Positions 1-12,829 of a DNA stretch of 64,000 nucleotides are shown one piece after another. The DNA comes from Ptiloglossa arizonensis (lineage: Eukaryota; Arthropoda; Insecta; Hymenoptera; Colletidae). The translations under genes were made by a program, and so were the position numbers. The notes below the pieces were generated by a model. It worked only from the letters and a program-made list of their open reading frames with translations. It was not told the DNA's origin and searched no databases. The first letter of the stretch is position 1. Each line of letters starts with the position of its first letter. The DNA lies in the NCBI RefSeq assembly GCF_051014685.1, contig NC_135048.1, forward strand, positions 30,031,043 through 30,095,042, given 5' to 3'.

Positions 1-1559
1 CCACGCTGCAGAAGATAAATCTACCTATCTTAGATGAGTAAAAAATATTGCGTGTACCTATGTTCTACATATCTTAGTTTCTTACTATACTTTCGAAGAA
101 AGTATTTAAAGCTTTAAAGTTAGAAAGAAAGACAAATAGATCTCTGGAAGCCAGAATATCCCTTTAAGGGGAATGTAACACTATATAGTACTACAGGGAA
201 ACATGTAGAGGGTCGAGTAATTTTTACGCGTTGTTCGCTGCAAATAACAAATTGCAATTCAATTTCCTCCAGAGGTCAATTTCTCAGCTGCGCACAGTAC
301 ATTGTAGATTTCCATCGAACCCACTATAGATTTCAAACTGCCCCGAAATAAAAATAAACCACCTAGATGACATTTTAAACATTTTCCTCCATGACTCGCA
401 ACTCGAAAACCATACTACACAGAACATACCTTCGCATGATATTTTTTACTCGTATTGTTACATAGATTCATTCCCTGAACTATGAACACGAATTTATAAA
501 TCACCCTGTGACACAACTTAAAAAGATACAAAATTTTCGTTACAGCAATAGAATCTACCTTCGAGATATTTGCGTAAAGTAACGGGTCTATTTGGACCCA
601 GGTCCTTCCCATAATATTGCGGGGGTTGATTCCGCCCAAGGATCGGGTACCCTCAACCCTCGCCAAATCCGTGAAATTTGTTACCGAAGTGGAACTTGTA
701 CGAATTCGACAGAGCGTGGATGACTATCGTTTTAATTTCCCCCCGCCTCGTGGTTGTCAGTGGTACCTTCTACCACGAGCACGATGCTCGTAGACAATCG
801 TTAAACGCTGGGACAAACTTATTCCCCCGTGATCGTTAATATTCTTGACGCGTCGGTCGGGCAAAACAGCCCCCGGAATTAAGTACGCAAGTTAGCGCGA
901 GTTGCAGGCGTTTCTCTCGGCGCCGTCAGCGGCGGTCGCCACTCGCCGCGTTTATCGGCAGCTCGTCGTCTCCTTTCGTTGTGGAGACTTTACGCCCGCG
1001 AGGAACAGGAACGCTTCGATTATTCACCGCTCGGATGGTGCCCCGACCGAGAAACGATCGATCGAGTGGAATTTTCCCAGGACACCCCCCACCCCACCCC
1101 TGGCCGGTTGTAATCTACTCAGCTATGATTTTTTAATCTTTCGTGCAAAAAATGTAATTTTCGTTCGAGTACTCCCACGCATCGATGGTTCGGGATGGCT
1201 GGAGAAGTTCGTGATATTAAACTTTGGAGCGGATTTTTTTTTTGTTAAATATGCAATGGAAGTTATCACGCCTCGTTAAAAGGTACGAGTGAAATTGGTT
1301 TGTTTTTCTTTACGTTGAACATCTCGAAATTGTGATCTCATCCGATACATCGTCTGCGAAATTTTTGAAATTTCTACGAAGATTTAGGGGAGAGAGGTTA
1401 CGAACTTTGCGCGGGAGAGTCAATTTCTTTCCCGTTAGGAAACGATAACTCAAACGTGCGGGTTAAATATTTATTGTATCACAATGCGACTACCTAGTCT
1501 CCTTAAGTGCTTCTAGAGAGATTATGGGGGAAGTTTGAGAAACACTGGTCTTGATAAGT
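1..1559. other. unique intergenic DNA, no gene seen
   Basis: Mixed-composition DNA, with a CpG-rich patch around 640-1110 and AT-rich flanks. Reading frames here are short and overlap on both strands without coding character. The one structured element is the GGGTC hairpin at 584-599, listed separately. Nothing else was recognised. Confidence 0.55.
584..599. repeat. GGGTC...GACCC hairpin, solitary copy
   Basis: The five-base arms GGGTC and GACCC flank a six-base spacer. The sequence that follows on the minus strand (AAATATCTCGAAG and then GATTC) resembles the flank of the copy at 18489-18504, so this looks like a member of a dispersed family rather than a chance palindrome. Confidence 0.6.
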
Positions 1560-3115
1560 CTATTTTTCAAGTCGTTGACAGCATCGGGGCACAGTTGGGA
1601 AAAATAATCTTGCTTAGGTTTCTTCGAAATTAACCTTCGCAAAATATATCATTTCGCAATAATATTTAGTCTTGTAAAGTCACGCGCTACAATCACCGGG
1701 GAAAAATAAGAAAACCTAACCTAGGTAACTCTATATTTCAATCTATCGACATTATTAGGATGCGGTTGGCAATATTTAATTTTCACAAAATATCTAGTCC
1801 CTTAAGTTACGTACAATCACCGGAAAAATTTAAGAAATCCTAACCTAGCCAACTCTATTTTTTGATTCGTCAACATTATTAGGACACGGTTGGTAAAAAT
1901 TAATTCTCTAGTTCCCTAAAGTCATTAACTCCAATGACCGGAACACATTTAAGAAACCCTGACCTAGCCCTATTTTTTAATCCGTTAATATCCTTAGGAC
2001 ACAGTTGATAAAAATTAATTTTTAGAAACTATCTAGTCTTCTAAAGTTACGTAGAATTACCGGAAAAAATTTAAGAAATCCTAACCTAAATAACTCTATA
2101 TTTCAATCCGTCGATATCATCAGGATACAGTTGGTAATTAATTTTTACGAAGGATTTCATTTCGCAATAGATCCCTAAAATCATATATCCAATTTCTGGA
2201 AAAAATTTATAACCTAGATAACTTTATATTTCAATCTGCTGACATCATCAGGGTACAGTTGGTAATGTTTAATTTTTACAAAGGATTTCATTTCGCAATA
2301 TGACTACCTAGTTCCCTAAAGTCATATATCCAATTACCGGACAAAAATTTAAGAAATCCTAACCTAGCAAGCCCTATTTTTTAATCCATCAATATCATCA
2401 AGACGGTTGTATACGACATATTTACGATCGGTAAAAATTAATTTTCACAAACTATTCAGTCCCCTAAGTTACGTACGATCGTCGGGAAAAAATTTAAGAA
2501 ATCCTAACCTAGCAAATCTATTTTTCAATCCGTCAATATTATCAGGACAGTTGTATACGACATTTTTACGATCGGTAAAAATTAATTTTCATAAACAATC
2601 TAGTCACCCAAGTTACGTACAATCACCAAAAAAAATTTAAGAAATCCTAACGTAGCAAACCCTATTTTTCAATCCGTCAATATCATCAAGACGGTTGTAC
2701 ACGACATTTTCATCATTAATAAAAATTAATTTTCCTAAACAATGTAGTCGCCTAAGTTACGTACGATCAGCAAAAAAAATTTTAAGAAACCCTAACCTAG
2801 CAAACCCTATTTTTCAATCCGTCAATATCAGGACGGTTGTATACGACATTATCACCGTTAGTAAAAATTAATTTTCCCAAACAATCTACTCACCTAAGTT
2901 ACGTACAATCAGCAAAAAAAATGTTAAATCCTAACCTAGCGAACCCAATTTTTGAATTCGTCAATATCATCAAGACGGTTGTATACGACATTTTTACGAT
3001 CGGTAAAAATTAATTTTCATAAACAATCTAGTCACCTAAGTTACGTACGATCAGCAAAATAAATGTTAAATCCTAACCTAGCGAACCCTATTTTTGAATC
3101 AGTCGAGACAATCGG
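1560..3115. repeat. tandem array, 120-145 bp unit, about 12 copies
   Basis: Each unit contains an AAGAAATCCTAACCTAGC-like block, then a CTATTTTTCAATCCGTC segment, an AGGACGGTTG segment, a TTAATTTTCACAAA segment and a TTACGTACAATC segment. The anchor block recurs near 1709, 1832, 1951, 2073, 2206, 2351, 2496, 2639, 2784, 2924 and 3063. Spacing is about 120 bp in the left third and about 140-146 bp on the right, where units gain a TATACGACATTTTTACGATC-type insertion. Most units carry the dimer CCTAACCT, the complement of TTAGG plus a partial copy. Short reading frames across it are repeat artefacts. Confidence 0.92.
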
Positions 3116-3949
3116 GGCAAGCTCGATAAAAGTATCGCGGTCCGGGGCAGCGAGAACAGCAGTCGAAATTAATTACGAAATTCGTGAATGCGTCCCTGCA
3201 CGAAACGCGACGGCGACAACGAAAGGAGATCACGCCAAGGAGGTAAGCCCTTGTACAGACAACCAGCCAGCCAGTCTGTCTCGCTTCGTTCCTCGCGGGA
3301 CGACGTCTCGATGCCCTCCTCGTTCGTGGTCGCTTCGGCTCTCTTTCACCCAGGTCGGCTCGCTCGCTCGCGAACGCACCGCTGCATCCGTAACGTTACT
3401 TGCGCCGCAGCTGCCGCTCGCAAACGCGCGCACACGACGATTTAACCGTACCTGCTACGGCTGATACGTCTATCTACGGTGATATCGATAACCATACCGA
3501 TCTCACGGCCCCGCTTCTCGGAACAATGACGGATCCGCCGGTGAATGGAGATCGATTAACCTCGCACGGAAAAATTATCCCCGGGCAATAATCGATCCTC
3601 CACGGGACGGAGAGGCGATCGCGTTTCGTCGATCCCGTGGATCGTCGGCCCTTGTCGTAGGATTCTCGCTGGATTTGTTCGAATCGCTTTCGGATATGCC
3701 ATGTTTAACACGGTCTCGCGGTTTTATTGTTTCGTGTTTTATTGTTCGTACGATCGCTTCGAAACGGTATATCTGCTCGTATTCCCTCGGTAGGCTTTGG
3801 TTTACCTCGGTGAATAATTTTTCTCAATAATTTTAGGGATCGCGCACGAAAAAATGCGGCGCACGTGGTTTCTTTTTCTTTTTCTTTCGCTTTCGAATTG
3901 CCACTCCGGTGGTAACGGATGCTTTTGGAAAATGTGTCGAATTATTTTT
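3116..3949. other. CpG-rich unique DNA, no gene seen
   Basis: GC-rich from about 3130 to 3700 with many CpGs. Three short reading frames overlap on both strands, as expected for GC-rich noncoding DNA. No splice-site and frame combination stands out. Confidence 0.5.
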
Positions 3950-4500
3950 ACGCAGGTAGACGAATTTCGGTGGAATTAAGATACGCGAGGAGGAAATTTA
4001 ATTCTGAGAACGTTTTCAAAATGAATGCTACCAAGATTGACAAGTATGTAGCGAACCTAACCTCTGATACATTCTCGAAATAAAAATTATTAAGATTGAC
4101 AAGTGTGTGGGGAATTTGATTCCAGGTATATTTTTGGAATAAAAATGATTGAGATGGACAAGTGTGAAGTAAACTTAGGTACGTTCTCGGAATAAAAACT
4201 ATTGAGATACACAAATGCGTAGCAAACCTAACCTCAAATACATGGTGTAATTAAGATACGCGAGTTAGAAATTTAACTCTAAGTACGTTTTCAGAATTAA
4301 TGCTACCAAGATGGACAAGTGCGTAGCGAACCTAACCTCTGATACATTCTCGAAATAAAAACTATTAAGGTAGACAAGTGTGTGGGAAATCTGATTTCAG
4401 GTATATTTTTGGAATAAAAATTATTGAGATGGACAAGTGTGAAGTAAACTTAGGTACGTTCTCGGAATAAAAACCTAACCTCGAGTACATTCTTAGACTG
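3950..4500. repeat. tandem array with ~62 bp subunits in a ~275 bp higher-order unit
   Basis: Subunits share AAGATGGACAAGTGTG, a CTAACCTC block and a TTCTCGGAATAAAAACTATT block. The larger unit beginning TTAAGATACGCGAG occurs at about 3976 and again at about 4251, so four diverged subunits repeat together. The second large copy is truncated near 4500. Several subunits contain CCTAACCT, as in the array at 1560-3115. Confidence 0.88.
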
Positions 4501-6139
4501 AAAGCTATGTTCTTCCGACGAGAAGGACCAGGTGACCAAAGATTGAAAGAATAGTAAGAGATCTAAGAAAGTGAGACAAGTAATCGAGACAAAGTAAGTA
4601 AGACTGGATGATTTCCACGAACGAGGACATTAAGAAACGTCTTAGAAAGGGTCTTTGGCAGCACGTTGAAACGAAGCGTAGGTTAGAGTATTTCGTACAT
4701 CAGGTGGAAGGGAATTGTAGTAGAATGCGGACGTGTAGCAAAAGGCACGAAACACGTACGGTGGACTGTGGGATAGATATATACGATTGGTAACGAGTGG
4801 GATGGGCATTGATAGAATATGGTGCAAGAGGTTGCGATTATAAAGAGATTATGTCTAGCTAACTAATGGATATGTATAATACCAAGATAATTAACAATCT
4901 ACCAAGGGGGTCCGTATGAAACGTTCTGTAATTTCTTCCAATCATACCTGGTTTTCATTACGTCTTATTTTCTCATTGAAATATATAAATGACCAATTCT
5001 CTACTTTCCTTTTCTCCTTATTCCCTCTGTAACATTCATACACAGTATACCTACCTATACCGAGACTTGACCCCGTAGAACCTGGATAACTTTCGACTTC
5101 GTGTTTTCACAGTTCGAATACTTTCTTCGGCTAGTGTATTTAAGAACCGATAAATAATCGAGAAAAATAACCGAAACAACACTCGTTCGCACGATCGTCG
5201 CGTGGTACTCTTGGCAACGAGTCGGATCGAAGATCGTCTCTATCGAGAGGCTTCGTTTACCAATTATGGTCGGCTTTCGAGCAAGAATCATGCGTCCTCG
5301 GCGTCCATCGACGTAAATTCCGGAACCGCGGTACACGGTTGCCCGTAGAATTTTCCTACGCCGCGGCTCCTTATCCAGCTTCCGGTTTGCGTCATCCGTT
5401 AAAGCGACCTCGGTCTACCCCCACCCGTTTAACAGATCGCACGGACAATTATGGCGCTTTGAGGTTATCGCGACATCGAGGGAGGTCCTACGTCGATCGA
5501 TACGTCGGAATATCGCTTCGATGACCAGTTATCTCCCTTTGAGACCGCGTCTCCTTCCGCTCGGACGTTCTCGGCATGCATAACGCGAACGCCCGATTGT
5601 ATTCCGTGAATGCGTGATTAAGTCCACTCGGTCGGCGCCTGCGGAAACCGCGTTTAAATTCCTCCGTTCGCGACCAAGAATGCCGGAACGTAACCTGGCA
5701 CTCAACGCGATTAATTAACGCTCGATACTCGAGCGTGGAGAGAAAAGAAATATTCGAACGCCTGATTTTCGATGCCCGTGTCGCGGACACTACACGCGAA
5801 CGACGAAAGAACGCGTTCTGGGAACGCGTGGGAAGAAAGAACTTGGAATTTGGACTCAAGACGAAGTGAGAAGTTAGCAAACATTTCGCTAACAATTGTT
5901 TGCAAACGTCGAGTTACGAGAAAGCATTGGAACGAACGCAACGATGATGTCAGGTGTGTCAGAAGTCGTTAGTTAATGGGCTGATGTTAGTTCTAAGGAC
6001 TACCAACAGACAAAGTGCCAATGATTGTTCAATAGTACGATCTTTAGCATTTGATAGGTGATTAAGGTAGGCTACTGCGAGCTAGTCCATTCAAGGAAGT
6101 CACCGGACCGGCAAATACAGTGATTTATGATAGAAGCTC
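4501..6139. other. unique DNA, no gene seen
   Basis: AT-rich to about 5100, then CpG-rich to about 5900. Overlapping reading frames of up to 135 codons at 5488-5895 occur on both strands and have no recognisable motif. No RNA gene or mobile element was recognised. Confidence 0.5.
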
Positions 6140-6700
6140 GATCATTGGGTATGTTTTTGGGTATTTCTTCGAAAGGGAATGTGAAGACAGTTGAAAGTGT
6201 AGATTCTGTTCATATAGTATACCCAAAGAACCTTACCCTTTGTTAGATATCTAGAAACACCTAGTCTTACTACTCACAGGCACTTTGGAATAGAAAGTGA
6301 GGACGATAACTCGCAATTCGATTGCAGGACAGTTCTCTGGGAAGTCATTAGTCCAGACCAATTGGTGCATATAGCAATTGCGACAGGCAGAAGCGTGGTA
6401 GTTCCCGTGGTAGATTTTCGGGTATTCCTGCGAGAGGGAATGTGAAGAAAGTTAAAATTGTAGATTCTATTCACGTAGTACACCCAAAGAATCTTACCCT
6501 TTGTTAGATATCTAGAAACACCTAGTCTTACTACTCACAGACACTTTGGAATAGAAAGTGAAAACAATAACTCGCAATTCGATCGCAGGACAGTTCTCTG
6601 GGAAGTTATTGCTCCAGAAAATATAGCATTTGTGCCAGACAGAAGCGTGGTGGTTCCTGTGGTACATTTTCGTGTATTCCTTCGAGAGAGATCGAAAATC
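6140..6700. repeat. tandem duplication, ~255 bp unit, two copies plus a partial third
   Basis: The start GGGTATTTCTTCGAAAGGGA is at about 6158 and its counterparts at about 6419 and 6671. The unit includes TTACCCTTTGTTAGATATC, a CACTTTGGAATAGAAAGTG palindrome-like block and AGGACAGTTCTCTGGGAAG. The third copy ends soon after its start, at the edge of a CpG-rich island. Confidence 0.88.
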
Positions 6701-9429
6701 TGACCCAGTCGCATCGGTCCGGGGTATTTCTCAGTCGCGGGACAGTGGCGTGCGAGCGCGCTCGCGCGCGCGAATCCCACGACGAGGGGGGGAGAGGGAG
6801 GCGAGGTCGAGGTGACGTTAACCGGAAGCTAGATACGTTACGGGCGTCCAGGCAGAGGCGTCGCGTCGAGCACGAGACGGAGGCTGGTTTAGCATTCGGT
6901 TGGCGGGAATGCGGACCGCGGTTACCGGTTCCCGGTTACACGGCTATCTGCGCGGACATCGCCGCGGTAGGTTCGCGGCTATCTTATCAAGGACGAATGC
7001 TCGGACACGCTCCACGCCACTGATCCGTCCTCAGGTTGCTTTTTCTCGATTGTTGGCGCGCGCGCGCGAACGCGAGCCCGTGCGCCCGTGAGAAGGACGC
7101 ACGACCCGGTATGGATAAATTGCAGGAATTAAGCATTCCGATAGTGGAACTACCGATTATCTCGGGAGGCAATAAGTAGCGGTGGCCGCGTTTCAGGCAT
7201 TAATATCCCGTATACATCGGGGCCCCTCGTTTGCGCGATCGGTCGGATAAGCTTCTTTTTAATACCGAAAAATCTCCCGATAACCGACGCATCGTTACGT
7301 TAATGAAGCAATTAATACGACTCGGCCGGTGCCGGGCCGGAGCGGCTGTTAAACTCGTTAAACGCGTGGAACGTCGACAGCGGCGACTCGTGATTAAGAA
7401 AAATGCGAAATACCTTTCGCGCAGGGACTTCCTTCTCGCCGTGTTTCTCGAAACGTCACGAACGATCGCGCGTAACGTGGGATCGGGCTCGATTCGCCGC
7501 TTTTCCGGCCACCGATCGCCGAGGGAGCGCGCGCACCCGCCAGAAGTGGGCGTGGAGACTCCAGACGGCGCAGGGAGGGGGTAGGCGACCGACACGGTGG
7601 GGGTAGACCCTCGGTGGCCTCGCGCGGCCGATCCATTCCGCGCAGACCCGGCACGCCGACGGTAATCCACTCGCGGCGAGAAACGAAGCATTCCGGGCCA
7701 GATGACTCACCCGAATTTATCGATACAGCGATCTCTGGAAGGTAAAAATCGATCGACACCTAGACACGCGAAGAAAACTTGCAAACAGTGCGCGAATGTG
7801 TACACTTTAATCTTCCGAATCTACATTACCGCTCGACCGTGAATTCGTGAAACGAGACGCACGGTAGAGAATATTAAATAAATTGTCTCGTTACGTTTAT
7901 CGAATTTACTCGCACCACCGGTGACGATACGTAGACAGTGTCCCGCGATAGGGATCGGCGACGGTTCGCGAGCGACGTTTCTGGGAAACGTCGAGAACTT
8001 CCTCGTGATCGAGGTGTATCCAGTCGCGATCGCCAAAACCAGAGCCGTTTGGCGCGATCACTTTGATCGCGCGGGATTCTCCGATCGGGTGGGTCGCCGG
8101 TAAATCGGGGTTGACGTTTTCTTACCGGTCGGTGGTCCCCCCTTCCCTGCCCCCGGCCCACCTCCGACCGTACTCCCTCCACAGGAGCGCTCCACGGTCC
8201 CCGTAGTCCCAGTCGCGGCGAATTCCCCGGGTCCGCGCCGGCCGTATCGTTTCCCACGCGCGCGCAGCAGTATTCCACTAACCGGCGTCCCCTTTCCACG
8301 GTTTCCTCCTGGCGGCGGAGCGGAGAACCTCTCGGACGTGGCAGTGACTAATTATTTAGGGTTGCATCGGCGATCTCTCCCTCGTGGCCGGTAGTAGCGC
8401 GTCGTCGCTCCCCTCCAGCCCTGGGGCCCCCTCCCTCTCCTACCCACACACCGTGGGGCGAGAGGAGCGGGCTGGTGTGGGGTGGGGTGGGGTGGGGGGA
8501 TCGGTGAGGCATCCTCGTTTGCTCGGGCTCGTTTATTTTTCCCCTCGGACTGCATTTCTGCGGAGCCAAACGGAACACTTATATGGACTTCGTCACCGGC
8601 GTTCGTTTTGCCGGCGCGGGTATACCGCTATACGCGGGACCATTGTTTTGCACCGGTTAGGCCGAACCCGGGGACTCGCGCATCGTCCTTATTAGCAATT
8701 CAAATTGGCGGCAATTTTTTGAGCGCATTTTTGACCTCCTGTATCGGGGCCGGTCCAGCGTCCGCGGCTTTTGTGTCCCCGCTACAGCATACGCCGAAAC
8801 TCCCTCTCCCTTATTAAGGCCGCCCTCGCCATATTAAGGGCCCCGCGTTAAGGCCTCCCCAGTTCCCTCCCCACTCCCGCTCTCGCCGTCTCTCTTCGTC
8901 TCGGTCTCGTTCGTGCCTCGTGTCTCGTTCGCTTCCACTCGGTTGGTAATTGGTCTCTACCACGCGTTTCTTTCTCATCGAATTTCCTCCCCTCCCCCTC
9001 TCCGAGTTTCCCACCGCGTCTTACCACCCCGTGGCCGACGATTGCTCGGATTTTTTCCATCTCGGCGCGGTGAACAGTAACCACCGTTTTCGGTCAACTT
9101 GAAAATCACCTTGGCGTGTTATCGTCGCGAATTTTTCCATGGTGTTCCATAGCGGTTACGGGGAAAACGAGTTTTTCCGTGACGATTCGCGCGCACGATG
9201 TCTCTCGCACTAGTATATATACCTAACCCTTAAATACACCTGGAAACGAACGACAAAAGGGAGTTTCGTTCGAGTACTCGCCACCGTGGAAGAAGTGTAG
9301 AAATTCGGGTATTCAGGACGCGAGTGAACCAGCTGCGAAATTTGTGACGCGAGAATATCGTTACTTTTTTATTTTGTTTTTATGGATAAATCGATTTTTC
9401 TTAGTTTCTTCGGGAGTACGAGTGTTTTG
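6701..9429. other. long CpG-rich island, candidate regulatory DNA
   Basis: This is one of the longest and most GC-rich stretches in the window. It has alternating CG tracts near 6755 and 7060, a G-run cluster at 8479-8499 and C-rich low-complexity patches near 8140 and 8990. The block 8690-8830 (around GCAATTTTTTGAGCGC) has the unique, non-repetitive look of conserved noncoding DNA. Reading frames of up to 163 codons exist on both strands, but none shows a protein family or a convincing exon. A promoter is possible; no defining element was identified. Confidence 0.45.
8479..8499 (+). other. G-quadruplex-forming run
   Basis: Four runs of at least four G, each separated by a single T, give the minimal-loop form of a four-tetrad quadruplex on the plus strand. 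Function is unknown. Confidence 0.7.
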
Positions 9430-9745
9430 CACTCACCTTGATTTCAGTTCTTTTATCTAAACTTCAACGGAGATTTTTAGCGGTCGTTGGCTAACTTGGG
9501 TCAGTAAAGACCCCACTCTATCTTTCTTCTATTTTCGTGGATGCAATTTGTTTTATTTAAACCTCAACGGAGAGTTTCTAGCGGCCGTTGGCAACCTTGG
9601 GTCAGTAAAGACCCCACTCTATCTTTCTTCTAGTTTCGTTGATTCAATTTATTTTATTTAAAATTCAACGGAGGTTGCTAATAATTGTCGGCTATCTTGG
9701 GTCAATATAAACCCGACTGTATTTTTTCTATGCTTTTGTTCGTCA
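9430..9745. repeat. tandem array, ~105 bp unit, three copies, with GGGTC hairpin
   Basis: Units share CTCAACGGAG, a TAGCGGTCGTTGGC block and CTTGGGTCAGTAAAGACCCC. The hairpin is at 9498-9513, 9599-9614 and, weakened to GGGT/ACCC, at 9699-9714. The third copy is the most diverged. Confidence 0.9.
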
Positions 9746-10499
9746 GGTTCGTAATTAAATCACATGTTGAACGTCTATAGGCGTTTTTCACACGCGATCG
9801 ACCAATCGATTATAATCGTCATAGCGATATTGTTAAGAGGATCGACGAGGCTTTCGCGAAAGTGGATCAAAACGGAATCCAAACTCGATTGACTGAGATT
9901 TGATAAGTCTCCCTTCTACATAATCGATGCACCCATGTCCTCGATCTTAAATTAGGCGTAATTTGATCACCACTCTGTTAGTTCTCTCCAGAGACAAAGT
10001 CTCTTCAGAATTTCATATTCTGCTAGGGTAGATGTCCCAATTACCGTCACTCTAAAGTACGCTGTAAGCGTAACTTCGTATAATAATTTCAAAATTTATT
10101 TAACCTAAAAATCCTTCCAGATTGGAACCCAACGTTACTCAGCGTCTCCTTTATTTGTAAACATTCTTTACTAATTAATCGAAAATTTACAAAACAAGCC
10201 CATTGTCCCTACTACCGCTGCTCGAGAAATTGTCACTCGAATGGAAGAATTTTTTACATACAAATAATTTTTAAATACAAGGTAAGTAATCAAAATATTG
10301 CTTCTACTACATCACGACAGTTCTTATACTTTCTATTTAGTTACGTTTTTTATTCTCGAACATTCACCCCCTAATTTATTTTTCATTATCAAGTATGGAC
10401 GAATGTCTATTCATAATTACGTAAAAACAAAGTCTAAATTTAAATCGAAGTTAAAATGGTTTAAATTCGCTATTCATTCTACATTATTTCGTTATTAAA
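9746..10499. other. AT-rich unique DNA, no gene seen
   Basis: No tandem structure, coding block or RNA gene was recognised. A short frame at 10298-10498 is AT-rich noise. Confidence 0.55.
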
Positions 10500-10935
10500 C
10501 AAAATAATAATTTAAACGACAATCATAGAGACACTTGCAGTTTTCGATGTATCTAACCTATAAAAAAACACACCATGAGACGTTGTTGAACGAAATAATT
10601 TAAATAACAATCATAAAGACACTGACAGTTATCGATGTATCTAACCTATAAAAAAACACACCATGAAACATTGTTGAACGAAATAATTTAAGTAACAATC
10701 ATAGAGACACTGACAGTTATCGATGTACCTAACCTATACAAAAACACATCATGAGACGTTGTTAAACAAAATAGTTTAAAGGAAAATCGTAGAGACCCTG
10801 ACAGTTATCGATATACCTAACCTATAAAAAAAAACACACCATGAGACGTTGAACAAAATAATAATTTAAACGACGATCATAGAGTCACTGACAGTTATCG
10901 ATACACCTAACCTATACAAAAACACACAATGAGAT
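10500..10935. repeat. tandem array, ~88 bp unit, five copies
   Basis: Units contain GACAGTTATCGATGTACC, CTAACCTATAAAAAAACACA and CCATGAGACGTTGTTGAAC. The fourth and fifth copies match TATCGATA, the core of the insect DREF site, exactly. The other copies differ by one or two bases. Confidence 0.92.
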
Positions 10936-11746
10936 ATTGCACTGACCTGCAACCGTTTGCCCGTAATGTCGCTCCGTAATAAACACGAAAGTTCGACGAA
11001 CAGTGTCCCGCGGTCACCAGATGAGACGGAAGCGTACACTTCGCCGCGTATCCGGTCGTTGAACCGGAAAACCGCGACGCGTTAAACGCCTCGAACACTT
11101 GGCGAAGAATCACGATCGTTTCGAGGCGACATCCCCTAACCGGGCCAATAACGGAGTGGCTGGTCACCCGACAACCGAATTTCTCCGGTAGAAAAACAAA
11201 TAAACAAATCCAGATCGGTGGTGAGGCGGGTCGGGGACCGTTGGGGAACGAGAGAAGGATCTCGAGCGAATTAGATTCAATTTCAGTCGTCGGTTTTCCA
11301 ATATTCTGCGTTTTATCGGGAGCGAGGTAACGATCGTTTCAAAAGGGAACGCAGCGATACGAACGTAATGTAATCTGCAAACGCGTCTCGTGCTTGAATT
11401 CTACGAGGCGCGAAAGCCTCCTCGGGTCGGGGTTCGAGGAAAATTTTAAGTAACCTCGAAGGAGTAAATACGAGGAAGGGGTACGGGGTTGGGGGGAGGG
11501 TTGGAAGGGTGAATATAGGAGGAGCGGTGGCTTTCTGTCAGTAAGAATGGCCGGGTGTCGTAATCGGGTCCCCGCCGGAAGTAAAACCCAGCCCGTTTCC
11601 ATTCCTCGTCTTTTCAATTTCCGATATCCCCGCGGAGAGAACGTCTAATGGTAATTTTAAAAGGAAAACGCAATGGCGCATGCATAATACACTCCACGGG
11701 CTCGTTGATTTCCCCGTTGATCATCCTGAGAGGAGGGACCTCTCGA

Positions 11747-11753
<7 letters not shown>

Positions 11754-11796
<43 letters not shown>
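11754..11796 (+). repeat. (GA)n microsatellite
   Basis: An uninterrupted GA dinucleotide run of about 43 bases, the source of the Ser-Leu run in the overlapping minus-strand frame. Confidence 0.97.
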
Positions 11797-11800
<4 letters not shown>

Positions 11801-12674
11801 AAAAAGATGAGTACAAAAATGGGGTAATTCCAAGGGGGTCGTGTTCTCGAACGAAACTGTGCTTTCGCGGCGAGAGAAGTAAATAAATAAATCGACGCCA
11901 GGGACGCGAAGAAATTTTCTTTATCCTTGAAACTCGTGAGCAAGGATTTGTGCCTTGTCTTTTCTAAGGATATGTATCTTTGGGAAATTTTAGAAAAAAA
12001 AGAACTGGTACGCTTTATTGTGTGATAAGGTGTTTCTTTAACGTAATAGAGATTCTTAGTTTATGGGGGAGGAGAATCCGTTCGTGAGGTGAGTTTCTCA
12101 GGTCGCAAGGGAAACCCCCGATCTGTGGTTTCTACGCTCGGAACAACGATTTGCTCTGAATCTCTACTTCTAGCAGTAGGTAGATGGGAGTAAGTCGTGG
12201 CAGATGGGATCGAATCGCCATGGAATTGCCGGATTAAGAGGAACGAAACGACCGCGAGTCGCTCGCTATTTTATCGCTACGCGTCGATATAACACGCAGA
12301 TCTGGACCAGGTCTTGGTGACTGATCCTCTACTGATCGACTACATTGATTTTCCAGGGATGTACAATACTGCTGTATTGTCATCTTCAGAACGTAGTCAA
12401 ACGCTTGTCCTGGCCTTTCTTCGATTACCAAGAAGTCGGTGCTAAGTGTAACACCGTGGTGTCCTAAGCTGAGAAGTTGATCTATGAAATTGCGAATTCT
12501 CTCAGGCGTTTTAACACTGTCCATATACCGTTCACACGTGGTACTATGCTCTCCTTATCACTGAATATTCAAATCTTCAAAGCTCTTGTCATTGATACTG
12601 AGTACGAAGTTCCGCACCATAATGTTCAAGGGGTCTGTAATCTCTTTAAAGTGTAATCTCTCCTCTAGTGTAAG

Positions 12675-12698
12675 CCATTAGTGTGAATACACTAATGG
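12675..12698. other. perfect short hairpin
   Basis: The ten-base arms CCATTAGTGT and ACACTAATGG flank a four-base loop. The arms match perfectly. No gene context explains it. Confidence 0.65.
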
Positions 12699-12829
12699 TG
12701 TATTTGACTAGGATCAATCACTACTGTCATCGTTATTCGAACTACAAAAGGACTTAGACTTCGGTCTCCAGCAGTCCTGAGGATATTTTTTCTGGAGTCA
12801 TGTTTGCTGTTAGAGTCCAACACCCTTTC

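Larger units (their letters stand above)
10936..12829. other. unique DNA with one microsatellite and one hairpin
   Basis: GC-rich at 10940-11740, then mixed. A 96-codon minus frame at 12234-12524 opens with an ATG but has no recognised domain or splice signal. Parts of 12600-12830 look like highly diverged copies of the array that follows. Confidence 0.5.

Noticed and set aside
12234..12524. 96-codon minus frame starting with an ATG (MDSVKTPERIRNF...)
   Set aside because: Looks protein-like at its start, but there is no known domain or splice context and the surroundings are decayed repeat.
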